Assembly (NCBI RefSeq): GCF_900167935.1
Contig: NZ_FUYL01000009.1
Span: forward strand, 131,289 to 195,288
Source of the DNA: Maribacter arcticus
Lineage (GTDB): Bacteria > Bacteroidota > Bacteroidia > Flavobacteriales > Flavobacteriaceae
DNA length: 64,000 nt
Reading direction: 5' to 3'
Of this stretch, positions 54,919 through 62,795 are shown piece after piece; the first letter of the stretch is position 1, and the number at the start of each line of letters is the position of its first letter. The notes below the pieces were generated by a model. The model saw nothing but the letters and a program-made list of their open reading frames with translations. It was not told where the DNA came from and did no database searches. Position numbers and translations under genes: made by a program.

Positions 54919-57423
54919 TTAAAAGACAAATCCAAACGTTCCGGTAACTCCGAACGGCCTTGCTTCTGGATTATCTAAATAATTACCTCTAAAATTAAAA
55001 TCTAATCTAAAGATCTTGAAAATATTACCTATACCGAAGGAATATTCATAATATATCTTTTCTGATGGCGCACGCAACGGTGTATTTGCCGTAGCTGGCG
55101 CACTTAATGCTTTGTTTGCATCAGACAAATCGCCCCAAACTCCACGAATCGCCACAATCTCTCTAAGATTATATTTTCTAAGGAATGGTATTCTTGAGAA
55201 AAATCGTCCATTAAAATTATGCTGCAAATGCACCGCAGCATAAGTATCGGTTACAAATTCGTAAAAATCTAAATTTGGAAACGTCCCGTAATTTGAGAAA
55301 AAAGTTTGATTCCCTGGCACCACACTTAAAAGCCCTAAAGGTACTTCTCCGAATGTTTTACCAAGCTCTACAGTACTTAACAACCTACCAAAACCACCTA
55401 GCTGCCAAGGCTGACTATATGAAAATTGAAGCTTACTATAATCAAAATCACTATCAAGCACACCCTTTATTCCTTTAGTGTAGTTCAGTAATATGGTACT
55501 ATAAGTATCATTAACATCACGACGCTCAACACCATAACCAATGGTCTTCTTACCCGGTGTATATAGAATTAGCGCATTAAAATCGAATTGTCGTATTTCA
55601 GATGAAACCCCTGTAGGTGATTCTGGATCTACATAGTCCAAACTAAAATCATTTGGCAAAGCAGAACTTAATGTTCTAAAGGTACCTCCTACCGAAAACT
55701 TAAAATTAGTTAGCGGTTCAATTTCGAAATTAAGAGCACTCAGGTTAATATTGGTCAATCGATTATTGGCGCCGACCGTTAATAATGATGATGAGGCAAT
55801 ACTGCGACCCAAAACATCATTTGTCGCCGTTAAACTAACACCAAGTTGTTCAATATCTCTTCTATTCCCCCCTGATACGATTAACCTACTATTTCTATCT
55901 ACTAAAAATTTACCGGCAAGGCCATGTTTAAATTTATGATCTTTAAATCCGTATGCCGTATAACCTTCAATTCGCCAAGGGTCATTTTGACCATAATATG
56001 TTCTTGCCCCAACTCTTACCCGAGCACCTTCAGCACTATTGTATCCGAAGAAATCATAAACCGAACCTAAATCTAGATTCCATTTATCCATTTCAACATA
56101 ACCAGACCCTAATATACTTACGAAGTTATAATATGATTTAAATTTAGGAACCGTCTTTAACGTATCTAATAACTTGTAGATTCCTTTTTCATCTTTATTT
56201 AAGGTTTCTAGTCTATTTTTCTCCCAAAACGCATCATCTTTCAATATTTGATTAACATCTAATGGATTTCGTTCTTTTCTATAGGCCTCCCTTGGCTTAA
56301 GTTTATTAAAATCATAATTATCATAAACCGTTGTTCGTTTACCATACAAACCTCTAGACTCCTCTTTCTTGTTAAAACTGAAATCACTTAACATATAATC
56401 TCGTTTCAGAAGAAAAACAGAATCATTAACTACTTCAAAATCTTGTTCAATATAAATCTCTTTAACCCAGTTGATATTTGCACTTTTGGTAACCTGTAGA
56501 TTTATATTTTTAATGGCGTATGTGGAATCATTCACCCAAAAATCACCTTTAAATGTCAGTTCGTTTTTACGTCGAGGGTAGTATACTATATTATAACACC
56601 ATTTATTATCTATAAAAGCGCTATCGCGCAATGCATAATTATAGGTGTCAACACCAGTTCTTGACAAAGGACTAGTAAAACTTTTATCGAAAAATTTTAG
56701 GTAATTATTGTAGACATCATACTCTTGATACAAATCTTTAACAAAGGCAATAATGGCTTGGTTGTTTTCAAAACCTGAATTCTTATTACCTAATATATCT
56801 TCCTTTTCTTCATTAAGTTTATTATCACCATAGACTTTAGAAAATGTTTCATTCAAGAAAATAGGCAAATAGGTTTTGCCTGTAATTCTAGAGGTGTCCA
56901 AATCTTGAAATACAAATTCTAGTCCTTTAAATATTTTACTTTTTATTAGAGAACTGTCTATCGTATTTAAATCAAACTCAACCTTTTCATATTTATCAAA
57001 AGCATACTGGTTAAATTGGCGAACCCCGTTTTGCCTTTTTTTTGCCCAAATTTTACGAAGAATATCTACAGCAGGGTTATTCTTTTTAGATTGTTTACCC
57101 GCTATTAGAACCACCTCATTTAGCTGCTCAGCCGACTCTGTAAGTATGATTTTTAAATCATACATTACCTTAGAGGTAAGTTCAAGCTCGTATTCTGTAT
57201 ATCCTATAAATGATATGATTGCTGTACTATAGTCGTTTTCAGATTCTAAATAAAACCTACCATCATCATTTGTAATCGTACCCTCAGTAGAATTTTTAAA
57301 TAAAACATTAGCAAACGAAACTGGTTCGCCTTGTTCATCTATTACAATACCCCCAACTTTAGTTTGAGCGTGAGTTATAAAAAAACAAAAACTGACTATT
57401 ACAAAGAATATATCTTTCATCAA
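54919..57423 (-). CDS. DUF5686 outer-membrane protein with carboxypeptidase-regulatory-like domain
   Basis: 834 residues: signal peptide (cleavage near THAQ); a CarboxypepD_reg-like beta domain (about 20-100: VGGIVIDEQGEPVSFANVLFKNSTEGTITNDDG); the DUF5686 region (about 110-420); and a C-terminal barrel with aromatic-ended strands finishing in GVTGTFGFVF. It resembles TonB-dependent receptor scaffolds but has no plug domain. Function unknown, outer-membrane location likely. Single gene. Confidence 0.9.
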   Translation of the reverse strand: MMKDIFFVIVSFCFFITHAQTKVGGIVIDEQGEPVSFANVLFKNSTEGTITNDDGRFYLESENDYSTAIISFIGYTEYELELTSKVMYDLKIILTESAEQLNEVVLIAGKQSKKNNPAVDILRKIWAKKRQNGVRQFNQYAFDKYEKVEFDLNTIDSSLIKSKIFKGLEFVFQDLDTSRITGKTYLPIFLNETFSKVYGDNKLNEEKEDILGNKNSGFENNQAIIAFVKDLYQEYDVYNNYLKFFDKSFTSPLSRTGVDTYNYALRDSAFIDNKWCYNIVYYPRRKNELTFKGDFWVNDSTYAIKNINLQVTKSANINWVKEIYIEQDFEVVNDSVFLLKRDYMLSDFSFNKKEESRGLYGKRTTVYDNYDFNKLKPREAYRKERNPLDVNQILKDDAFWEKNRLETLNKDEKGIYKLLDTLKTVPKFKSYYNFVSILGSGYVEMDKWNLDLGSVYDFFGYNSAEGARVRVGARTYYGQNDPWRIEGYTAYGFKDHKFKHGLAGKFLVDRNSRLIVSGGNRRDIEQLGVSLTATNDVLGRSIASSSLLTVGANNRLTNINLSALNFEIEPLTNFKFSVGGTFRTLSSALPNDFSLDYVDPESPTGVSSEIRQFDFNALILYTPGKKTIGYGVERRDVNDTYSTILLNYTKGIKGVLDSDFDYSKLQFSYSQPWQLGGFGRLLSTVELGKTFGEVPLGLLSVVPGNQTFFSNYGTFPNLDFYEFVTDTYAAVHLQHNFNGRFFSRIPFLRKYNLREIVAIRGVWGDLSDANKALSAPATANTPLRAPSEKIYYEYSFGIGNIFKIFRLDFNFRGNYLDNPEARPFGVTGTFGFVF

Positions 57424-57468
57424 ATATTTTGGTTGTCTTGCATTTTTTAAATCAAATTACCTATCAAT

Positions 57469-57505
57469 AAAAAAAGCTTCTCCAGACTTGGTCGGAGAAG
57501 CTAAG
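57469..57505 (-). terminator. Terminator of pdhB
   Basis: Minus-strand stem TAGCTTCTCCGACC with GGAGAAGCTTTT partner arm (AGCTTCTCC / GGAGAAGCT) followed by U7. Confidence 0.88.
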
Positions 57506-57526
57506 ATACTTTTACAAAATTGTATT

Positions 57527-58504
57527 TTATTTATATAAAACTTTTTTAACAGCCGCAACGACATCTTTATAATTCGGCAACCACTCTTCTAATAAAACTG
57601 GTGAGTAAGGTGCAGGAGTATCAGCTGTGTTAATTTTAACAATAGGAGCATCTAAATAATCGAATGCATGCGCTTGAACATGATACGTAATTTCAGTAGC
57701 AACATTACCAAATGGCCATGCTTCTTCTAAAATCACTAAACGGTTTGTCTTTTTTACAGATTTAAGAACAGCCTCATAATCTAGCGGCTTAACAGTACGT
57801 AAATCTATAATTTCACAACTAATACCATCTTTCTTTAATTCATCGGCAGCTTTATCAGCTTCCTTTATAATCTTACCAAAAGAAACTATCGTTACATCTT
57901 TACCTTCACGACGAATATCAGCAACACCTAACGGAATGGTATAATCTCCTTCTGGAACTTCACCCTTGTCACCATACATTTGTTCAGACTCCATGAAAAT
58001 AACTGGGTCATTATCACGTATAGCTGCTTTCAACAATCCTTTTGCATCGGCTGGGTTCGACGGCACAACAACCTTTAAACCTGGACAGTTCGCATACCAA
58101 CTTTCAAAAGCTTGTGAATGCGTTGCTCCCAATTGACCTGCAGAACCTGTTGGCCCTCTGAATACTATTGGACAAGGAAACTGTCCGCCAGACATCTGTC
58201 TAATTTTAGCTGCATTATTTATAATTTGATCTATACCTACCAACGCAAAGTTGAAGGTCATAAATTCAATAATCGGTCTATTCCCTGTCATTGTAGAACC
58301 AACACCTATCCCTGCAAAACCAAGTTCTGAAATTGGCGTATCTATAACCCTCTTAGGGCCAAATTCATCCAACATACCCTTGGAAGCTTTATAGGCGCCG
58401 TTATATTCTGCTACCTCTTCACCCATCAAATAGATAGACTCGTCCCTTCTCATTTCTTCGGACATCGCCTCGGCTATCGCTTCTCTAAATTGTAGTGTTT
58501 TCAT
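57527..58504 (-). CDS. pdhB: Pyruvate dehydrogenase E1 component, beta subunit
   Basis: 325 residues, thiamine-diphosphate E1-beta: MKTLQFREAIAEAMSEEMRRDESIYLMGEEV, RVIDTPISELGFAGIGVGS, FRGPTGSAGQLGATHSQ and the C-terminal ADTPAPYSP. With E1-alpha (not in the window) it decarboxylates pyruvate in the PDH complex. Standing alone, separate from pdhA and pdhC, is normal for flavobacteria. Divergent from etfBA; the shared 170-bp gap holds a perfect inverted repeat. Confidence 0.93.
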   Translation of the reverse strand: MKTLQFREAIAEAMSEEMRRDESIYLMGEEVAEYNGAYKASKGMLDEFGPKRVIDTPISELGFAGIGVGSTMTGNRPIIEFMTFNFALVGIDQIINNAAKIRQMSGGQFPCPIVFRGPTGSAGQLGATHSQAFESWYANCPGLKVVVPSNPADAKGLLKAAIRDNDPVIFMESEQMYGDKGEVPEGDYTIPLGVADIRREGKDVTIVSFGKIIKEADKAADELKKDGISCEIIDLRTVKPLDYEAVLKSVKKTNRLVILEEAWPFGNVATEITYHVQAHAFDYLDAPIVKINTADTPAPYSPVLLEEWLPNYKDVVAAVKKVLYK

Positions 58505-58601
58505 CTATCGAAAATATTAATCTTTGTTATATGCTAGAAAGCAAGCAAAAATAGGAAATATAATGTCAATTAATAGAACGCTCTATTTAAAAAAAGTTAT
58601 A

Positions 58602-58629
58602 AAATTTACTATGCGTGCATAGTAAATTT
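58602..58629. promoter_or_regulatory. Perfect 28-bp inverted repeat, candidate operator for etfBA/pdhB
   Basis: Arms AAATTTACTATGC / GCATAGTAAATTT (13 bp each, no mismatch) around GT. It covers the expected -33 area of etfB, whose TATCTTCG box (58643-58650) is a near match to TAnnTTTG. Size and symmetry suit a dimeric TetR- or MarR-type repressor. Confidence 0.7.
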
Positions 58630-58676
58630 AGAATTAAATAGTTATCTTCGTCGTCATTGAATTAAAGTTTTTACAC

Positions 58677-59417
58677 ATGAAGATATTAGTTTGTATAAGT
58701 AATGTTCCAGATACCACCTCTAAAATTAATTTCACCGATGGCGATACCAAATTCGACACCAATGGCGTGCAATTTGTTATCAACCCAAATGATGAATTCG
58801 GATTGACAAGAGCAATGTGGTTCAAGGAAAAACAAGGAGCTACGGTACATATCGCAACCGTTGGCGGACCAAGTGTTGAACCTACAATGCGCAAAGCACT
58901 AGCTATTGGTGCAGATGAAGCTTTTAGAATAAATGCTGAACCTACTGATGGTTTTTATGTTGCACAACAATTGGCTGAAGTTGTTAAGAATGGAGGTTAT
59001 GATTTAGTAATAGGCGGTAGAGAATCTATTGACTATAATGGTGGTATGGTGCCAGGTATTTTAGCTTCCTTATCTAACATGAATTTTATAAACTCTTGCA
59101 TTAACCTAGAAATAGATGGCAACAATGTTACCGCTGTAAGAGAAATCGATGGAGGTAAAGAGAAATTAAGCAGTTCACTACCTCTAGTTGTTGGAGGACA
59201 AAAAGGTTTAGTTGAAGAAAGTGATTTACGCATACCGAATATGCGTGGTATTATGATGGCTAGAAAAAAACCTTTGAGTGTTTTAGAACCTGTTGATGGT
59301 CTTAAAGCAACTGAAGACAAAAAATTCGATAAACCAGCAGCGAAAGGCCAGGTTAAACTTGCCGACAGTGTAGACCAATTGATTGATCTATTACATAATG
59401 AGGCTAAAGTCATTTAA
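58677..59417 (+). CDS. etfB: Electron transfer flavoprotein, beta subunit
   Basis: 246 residues. MKILVCISNVPDTTSKI start, VINPNDEFGLTRAMWFKE, VIGGRESIDYNGGMVPG, and AMP-binding-type segments typical of EtfB. With EtfA it accepts electrons from acyl-CoA dehydrogenases in fatty-acid and amino-acid oxidation and passes them to the quinone pool. First gene of etfBA, downstream of the inverted repeat at 58602. Confidence 0.94.
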   Translation: MKILVCISNVPDTTSKINFTDGDTKFDTNGVQFVINPNDEFGLTRAMWFKEKQGATVHIATVGGPSVEPTMRKALAIGADEAFRINAEPTDGFYVAQQLAEVVKNGGYDLVIGGRESIDYNGGMVPGILASLSNMNFINSCINLEIDGNNVTAVREIDGGKEKLSSSLPLVVGGQKGLVEESDLRIPNMRGIMMARKKPLSVLEPVDGLKATEDKKFDKPAAKGQVKLADSVDQLIDLLHNEAKVI

Positions 59418-59455
59418 TATCCCACAAGACGGGTACTAATTAAAAAGAAAGAAAA

Positions 59456-60424
59456 ATGTCAGTTTTAGTATATACAGAATCAGAAAAAGGAAAATTTAAA
59501 AAGAACGCACTTGAAGTTGCCTCTTACGCATCAGCTGTTGCAAAAATGATGGGAACCACTGTTACCGCAGTTGCCTTCAATAGCACCGATAATGAATTGC
59601 TAGGTGATTATGGTGTTTCTAAGGTTTTAAATGTTAAAGATGAATCTTTGGCAACATTTAACGCTGGCGCTTATGCGGCGTCTATTACACAAGCTGTTAA
59701 AAGTACAGACGCCAAGGTTGTTATTCTTAGCTCTAGCACCGATACCAAATATTTAGCCCCTTTACTAGCTGCCAAATTATCTGCTGGGTACGCACCTAAC
59801 GTGGTACAAGCACCTGAAAGCACTTCTCCATTCATGGTCAAAAGAACCGCATTCAGTAATAAAGGATTTGCTCACACTCAAATAGATACTGATATTAAAA
59901 TAATCGGAGTATCTAACAATGCATTTGGTGCTCATGAAAGCAAGACAGAAATTACTATAGAAGAAATTAGTGCTACTTCGGATGAAAATATGAACAACAC
60001 CAAATCCGTAGAAATCGACAAAGTTGTAGGTAAAGCTACAATAGCAGATGCCGATATTGTAGTATCTGCAGGAAGAGGATTGAAAGGTCCAGAGAATTGG
60101 GGAATGATAGAAGAACTTGCTGATATACTCGGTGCTGCAACAGCATGCTCTAAGCCAGTATCTGACCTTGGTTGGAGACCTCATGGTGAACATGTTGGCC
60201 AAACAGGTAAGCCAGTGGCAAGTAACCTTTACATCGCTATTGGTATTTCTGGAGCAATTCAGCATTTGGCAGGAGTAAGCGCCTCAAAAACAAAAGTTGT
60301 TATCAATAATGACCCCGAAGCACCATTTTTTAAGGCTGCCGATTACGGAATTGTTGGCGATGCCTTTGAAGTAGTTCCACAATTGATTGAAAAATTAAAG
60401 GTTTTTAAAGCTCAAAACGGCTAA
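59456..60424 (+). CDS. etfA: Electron transfer flavoprotein, alpha subunit
   Basis: 322 residues. The FAD-binding C-terminal domain is clear: VSAGRGLKGPENWGMIEELADILGAATACSKPVSDLGWRPHGEHVGQTGKPVASNLYIAIGISGAIQHLAG. The N-terminal half is the EtfB-like fold. It starts 38 bp after etfB and is closed by the terminator at 60452. Confidence 0.95.
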   Translation: MSVLVYTESEKGKFKKNALEVASYASAVAKMMGTTVTAVAFNSTDNELLGDYGVSKVLNVKDESLATFNAGAYAASITQAVKSTDAKVVILSSSTDTKYLAPLLAAKLSAGYAPNVVQAPESTSPFMVKRTAFSNKGFAHTQIDTDIKIIGVSNNAFGAHESKTEITIEEISATSDENMNNTKSVEIDKVVGKATIADADIVVSAGRGLKGPENWGMIEELADILGAATACSKPVSDLGWRPHGEHVGQTGKPVASNLYIAIGISGAIQHLAGVSASKTKVVINNDPEAPFFKAADYGIVGDAFEVVPQLIEKLKVFKAQNG

Positions 60425-60451
60425 TTTTTTGTTATTTTGTGCCCCTTAAAG

Positions 60452-60498
60452 GGCTGTTCAGATAGTTGGAGCCCCAAGTATTTTGAACAGCCTTTTTT
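60452..60498 (+). terminator. Terminator after etfBA, 12 nt before the next start codon
   Basis: Perfect 9-bp stem GGCTGTTCA / TGAACAGCC followed by T6. The 23-nt loop holds a nested TTGG / CCAA hairpin. The T-run ends at 60498 and the next gene starts at 60511, so either the promoter of that gene lies upstream of the terminator (a TTATTTTG box is at about 60432) or the gene depends on read-through. Confidence 0.85.
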
Positions 60499-60510
60499 AG
60501 TTAAAGATAT

Positions 60511-61140
60511 ATGAGTCTAGTACGTTTAAAAATAAAAGGTATTTCCTATAGCCAAACTCAAAATGGTGCCTATGCACTGATTCTGAACGAGGTAGAAGGT
60601 GACAGAAAATTACCAATAGTCATTGGTGCTTTCGAAGCACAGTCTATCGCAATCGCTTTAGAAAAAGAAATAAAGCCGCCAAGACCCTTAACACATGACC
60701 TTTTTAAGAATTTTTCAGATAGGTTCGATATTGTTATCAAACAAGTAATCATTCACAAATTAGTGGATGGCGTTTTTTATTCTAGCATCATTTGTGAAAG
60801 AGACGGTATCGAAGAAATTATAGATGCGAGAACAAGTGATGCCATTGCATTGGCTTTACGTTTTAATGCACCCATCTTCACTTATAAAACTATATTGGAT
60901 AAAGCCGGAATTTTCCTAAAATTCTCATCAAAGGACAAAGAGAAAAAAGATAGCGATGATAGCATCATGGTAGATGAAATCCTACAAGAAGGTGAAACTA
61001 TAGAAATAGAATCTGGAGCTTCCGACGGTTATACTGAACTAACGATAAATGAACTTGAGGTAGAATTAAAGAAGGCAGTCGCCAATGAAGACTACGAAAA
61101 GGCGGCAAAATTGAGAGATGAAATCTCTAAGCGCAACTAA
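60511..61140 (+). CDS. Bifunctional nuclease (DUF151/BFN) family protein with UVR motif
   Basis: 209 residues. N-terminal BFN domain (about 1-135: VRLKIKGISYSQTQNGAYALILNEVEGDRKLPIVIGAFEAQSIAIAL, then DARTSDAIALALRFNAPIF) and a C-terminal UvrB/UvrC-type helical hairpin (about 173-207, ELEVELKKAVANEDYEKAAKLRDEI). Related proteins have been described as nucleases, with a role in stress; activity here is unproven. Coupled to nupC (17 bp gap). Confidence 0.9.
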   Translation: MSLVRLKIKGISYSQTQNGAYALILNEVEGDRKLPIVIGAFEAQSIAIALEKEIKPPRPLTHDLFKNFSDRFDIVIKQVIIHKLVDGVFYSSIICERDGIEEIIDARTSDAIALALRFNAPIFTYKTILDKAGIFLKFSSKDKEKKDSDDSIMVDEILQEGETIEIESGASDGYTELTINELEVELKKAVANEDYEKAAKLRDEISKRN

Positions 61141-61157
61141 ACACTAAATTACAGTTT

Positions 61158-62618
61158 ATGAAAAAGGGCAAATGGCTGCTATTTTTTGCACTACTACTTA
61201 CCTCAATAACATTTGCTCAAGACTTAGAAGTGACAAAAGTACTGGAAAACAGTGTTGACACTACCCTGGTTGACGACGCCATAACAGCTAATGTAATGGA
61301 CATGGAACCAAATGATGGGTTCTCCCTTAATAGCCTTGGAAGAGGTGTTTTAGGCATGTTGGCTTTACTACTACTCGCTTTCTTATTCAGTTCTAACCGA
61401 AGAGCAATTAATTGGAAAACTGTAGGTATAGGTTTAATACTGCAATTAGTAATTGCTATTGGTGTTCTTAAAGTCCCTTTTGTACAATTAGTTTTTGAAC
61501 AAATTGGAAGAATATTCGTTAGCATCCTAGAATTTACACGTGCAGGAAGTAAATTCCTTTTTGAAGGACTTGTTGTAGACACAGGTACCTTTGGCTACAT
61601 CTTCGCATTTCAGGTATTACCTACTATTATATTTTTCTCTGCTCTTACCTCTTTGTTATTCTACTTAGGAGTTATTCAAAAAGTGGTTAAAAGCTTAGCT
61701 TGGTTATTGTCTAAAAGTTTAGGAATTTCGGGACCAGAAAGTCTTTCTGTTGCCGGTAATATATTTCTAGGTCAGACGGAAGCACCTTTACTTATTAAGG
61801 CTTATTTGGAGAAAATGACGCGCTCAGAAATACTTCTTGTAATGATTGGCGGTATGGCCACCGTAGCAGGTGCTGTTTTGGCTGCATACATAGGGTTTTT
61901 AGGCGGTGAAGATGAAATGCTACAATTGGTTTTTGCTAAGCATTTATTAGCTGCCTCTGTAATGGCAGCACCCGGGGCAATTGTAATTTCAAAAATCCTC
62001 TACCCACAGACCGAAAAAGTAAATAGTGATATTCATGTTTCATCTGAAAAAATTGGCTCTAATGTTTTAGATGCCATTGCAAATGGTACAACTGAGGGTT
62101 TAAAATTGGCAGTTAACGTGGGTGCTATGCTCTTGGTTTTTGTTGCTATAATCGCAATGGTTAATGGTATTCTAGAATGGACTGGAGATTTCACTAATTT
62201 AAACGCTTGGATTGCAGAAAACACATCGTATCAAAAATTTTCCCTTGAAGCAATCTTAGGTACAATTTTCGCCCCTTTAATGTGGTTAATAGGTGTTGCC
62301 AATGAAGACATTATGTTGATGGGTCAATTATTGGGCATCAAATTAGTTGCAAGTGAATTTGTCGGCTATATTCAGTTGGCAGAATTAAAAGATTTGGCTA
62401 CTCAACCCCATTTAAAATTTAATAAGTCGGTAATTATGGCTACTTATATGCTATGTGGCTTTGCAAACTTTGCTTCAATTGGAATACAAATAGGTGGTAT
62501 TGGCTCCCTTGCACCTGGACAACGAAAAACCTTATCTGAATTCGGTATGAAAGCTGTATTAGGCGGTTCTTTAGCCTCTCTACTTTCTGCAACTATTGCT
62601 GGTATGATTTTAGGATAA
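61158..62618 (+). CDS. nupC: Concentrative nucleoside transporter, CNT family
   Basis: 486 residues, larger than E. coli NupC (400). It begins with an apparently cleavable signal peptide (MKKGKWLLFFALLLTSITFAQ) and about 35 acidic residues before the usual membrane core (from about 60). Core motifs: GQTEAPLLIKAYLEKMTRSEILLVMIGGMATVAGAVLAAYIG and LCGFANFASIGIQIGGIGSLAPGQRKTLSEFGMKAVLGG. It imports nucleosides with Na+ or H+. Confidence 0.92.
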   Translation: MKKGKWLLFFALLLTSITFAQDLEVTKVLENSVDTTLVDDAITANVMDMEPNDGFSLNSLGRGVLGMLALLLLAFLFSSNRRAINWKTVGIGLILQLVIAIGVLKVPFVQLVFEQIGRIFVSILEFTRAGSKFLFEGLVVDTGTFGYIFAFQVLPTIIFFSALTSLLFYLGVIQKVVKSLAWLLSKSLGISGPESLSVAGNIFLGQTEAPLLIKAYLEKMTRSEILLVMIGGMATVAGAVLAAYIGFLGGEDEMLQLVFAKHLLAASVMAAPGAIVISKILYPQTEKVNSDIHVSSEKIGSNVLDAIANGTTEGLKLAVNVGAMLLVFVAIIAMVNGILEWTGDFTNLNAWIAENTSYQKFSLEAILGTIFAPLMWLIGVANEDIMLMGQLLGIKLVASEFVGYIQLAELKDLATQPHLKFNKSVIMATYMLCGFANFASIGIQIGGIGSLAPGQRKTLSEFGMKAVLGGSLASLLSATIAGMILG

Positions 62619-62795
62619 AAATCTACACCATAACACTAATTACCAAATACTTATGCTTTTTCAGCATTTGTTAATTGTACTTAATCGAAGTAAATGAATT
62701 ACTTCAGTATTATTTAATAACTTTCATTTCCCCCTTTATATTTCAACTTTTCAGTGCTTAAAAAAGGTACTTGAAGCAAAAATCTTAGAATTGGA

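Noticed and set aside
59777-60265. 162-codon minus-strand ORF inside etfA
   Set aside because: Antisense to a perfectly conserved EtfA; Cys/Ser/Tyr-rich and without any motif.
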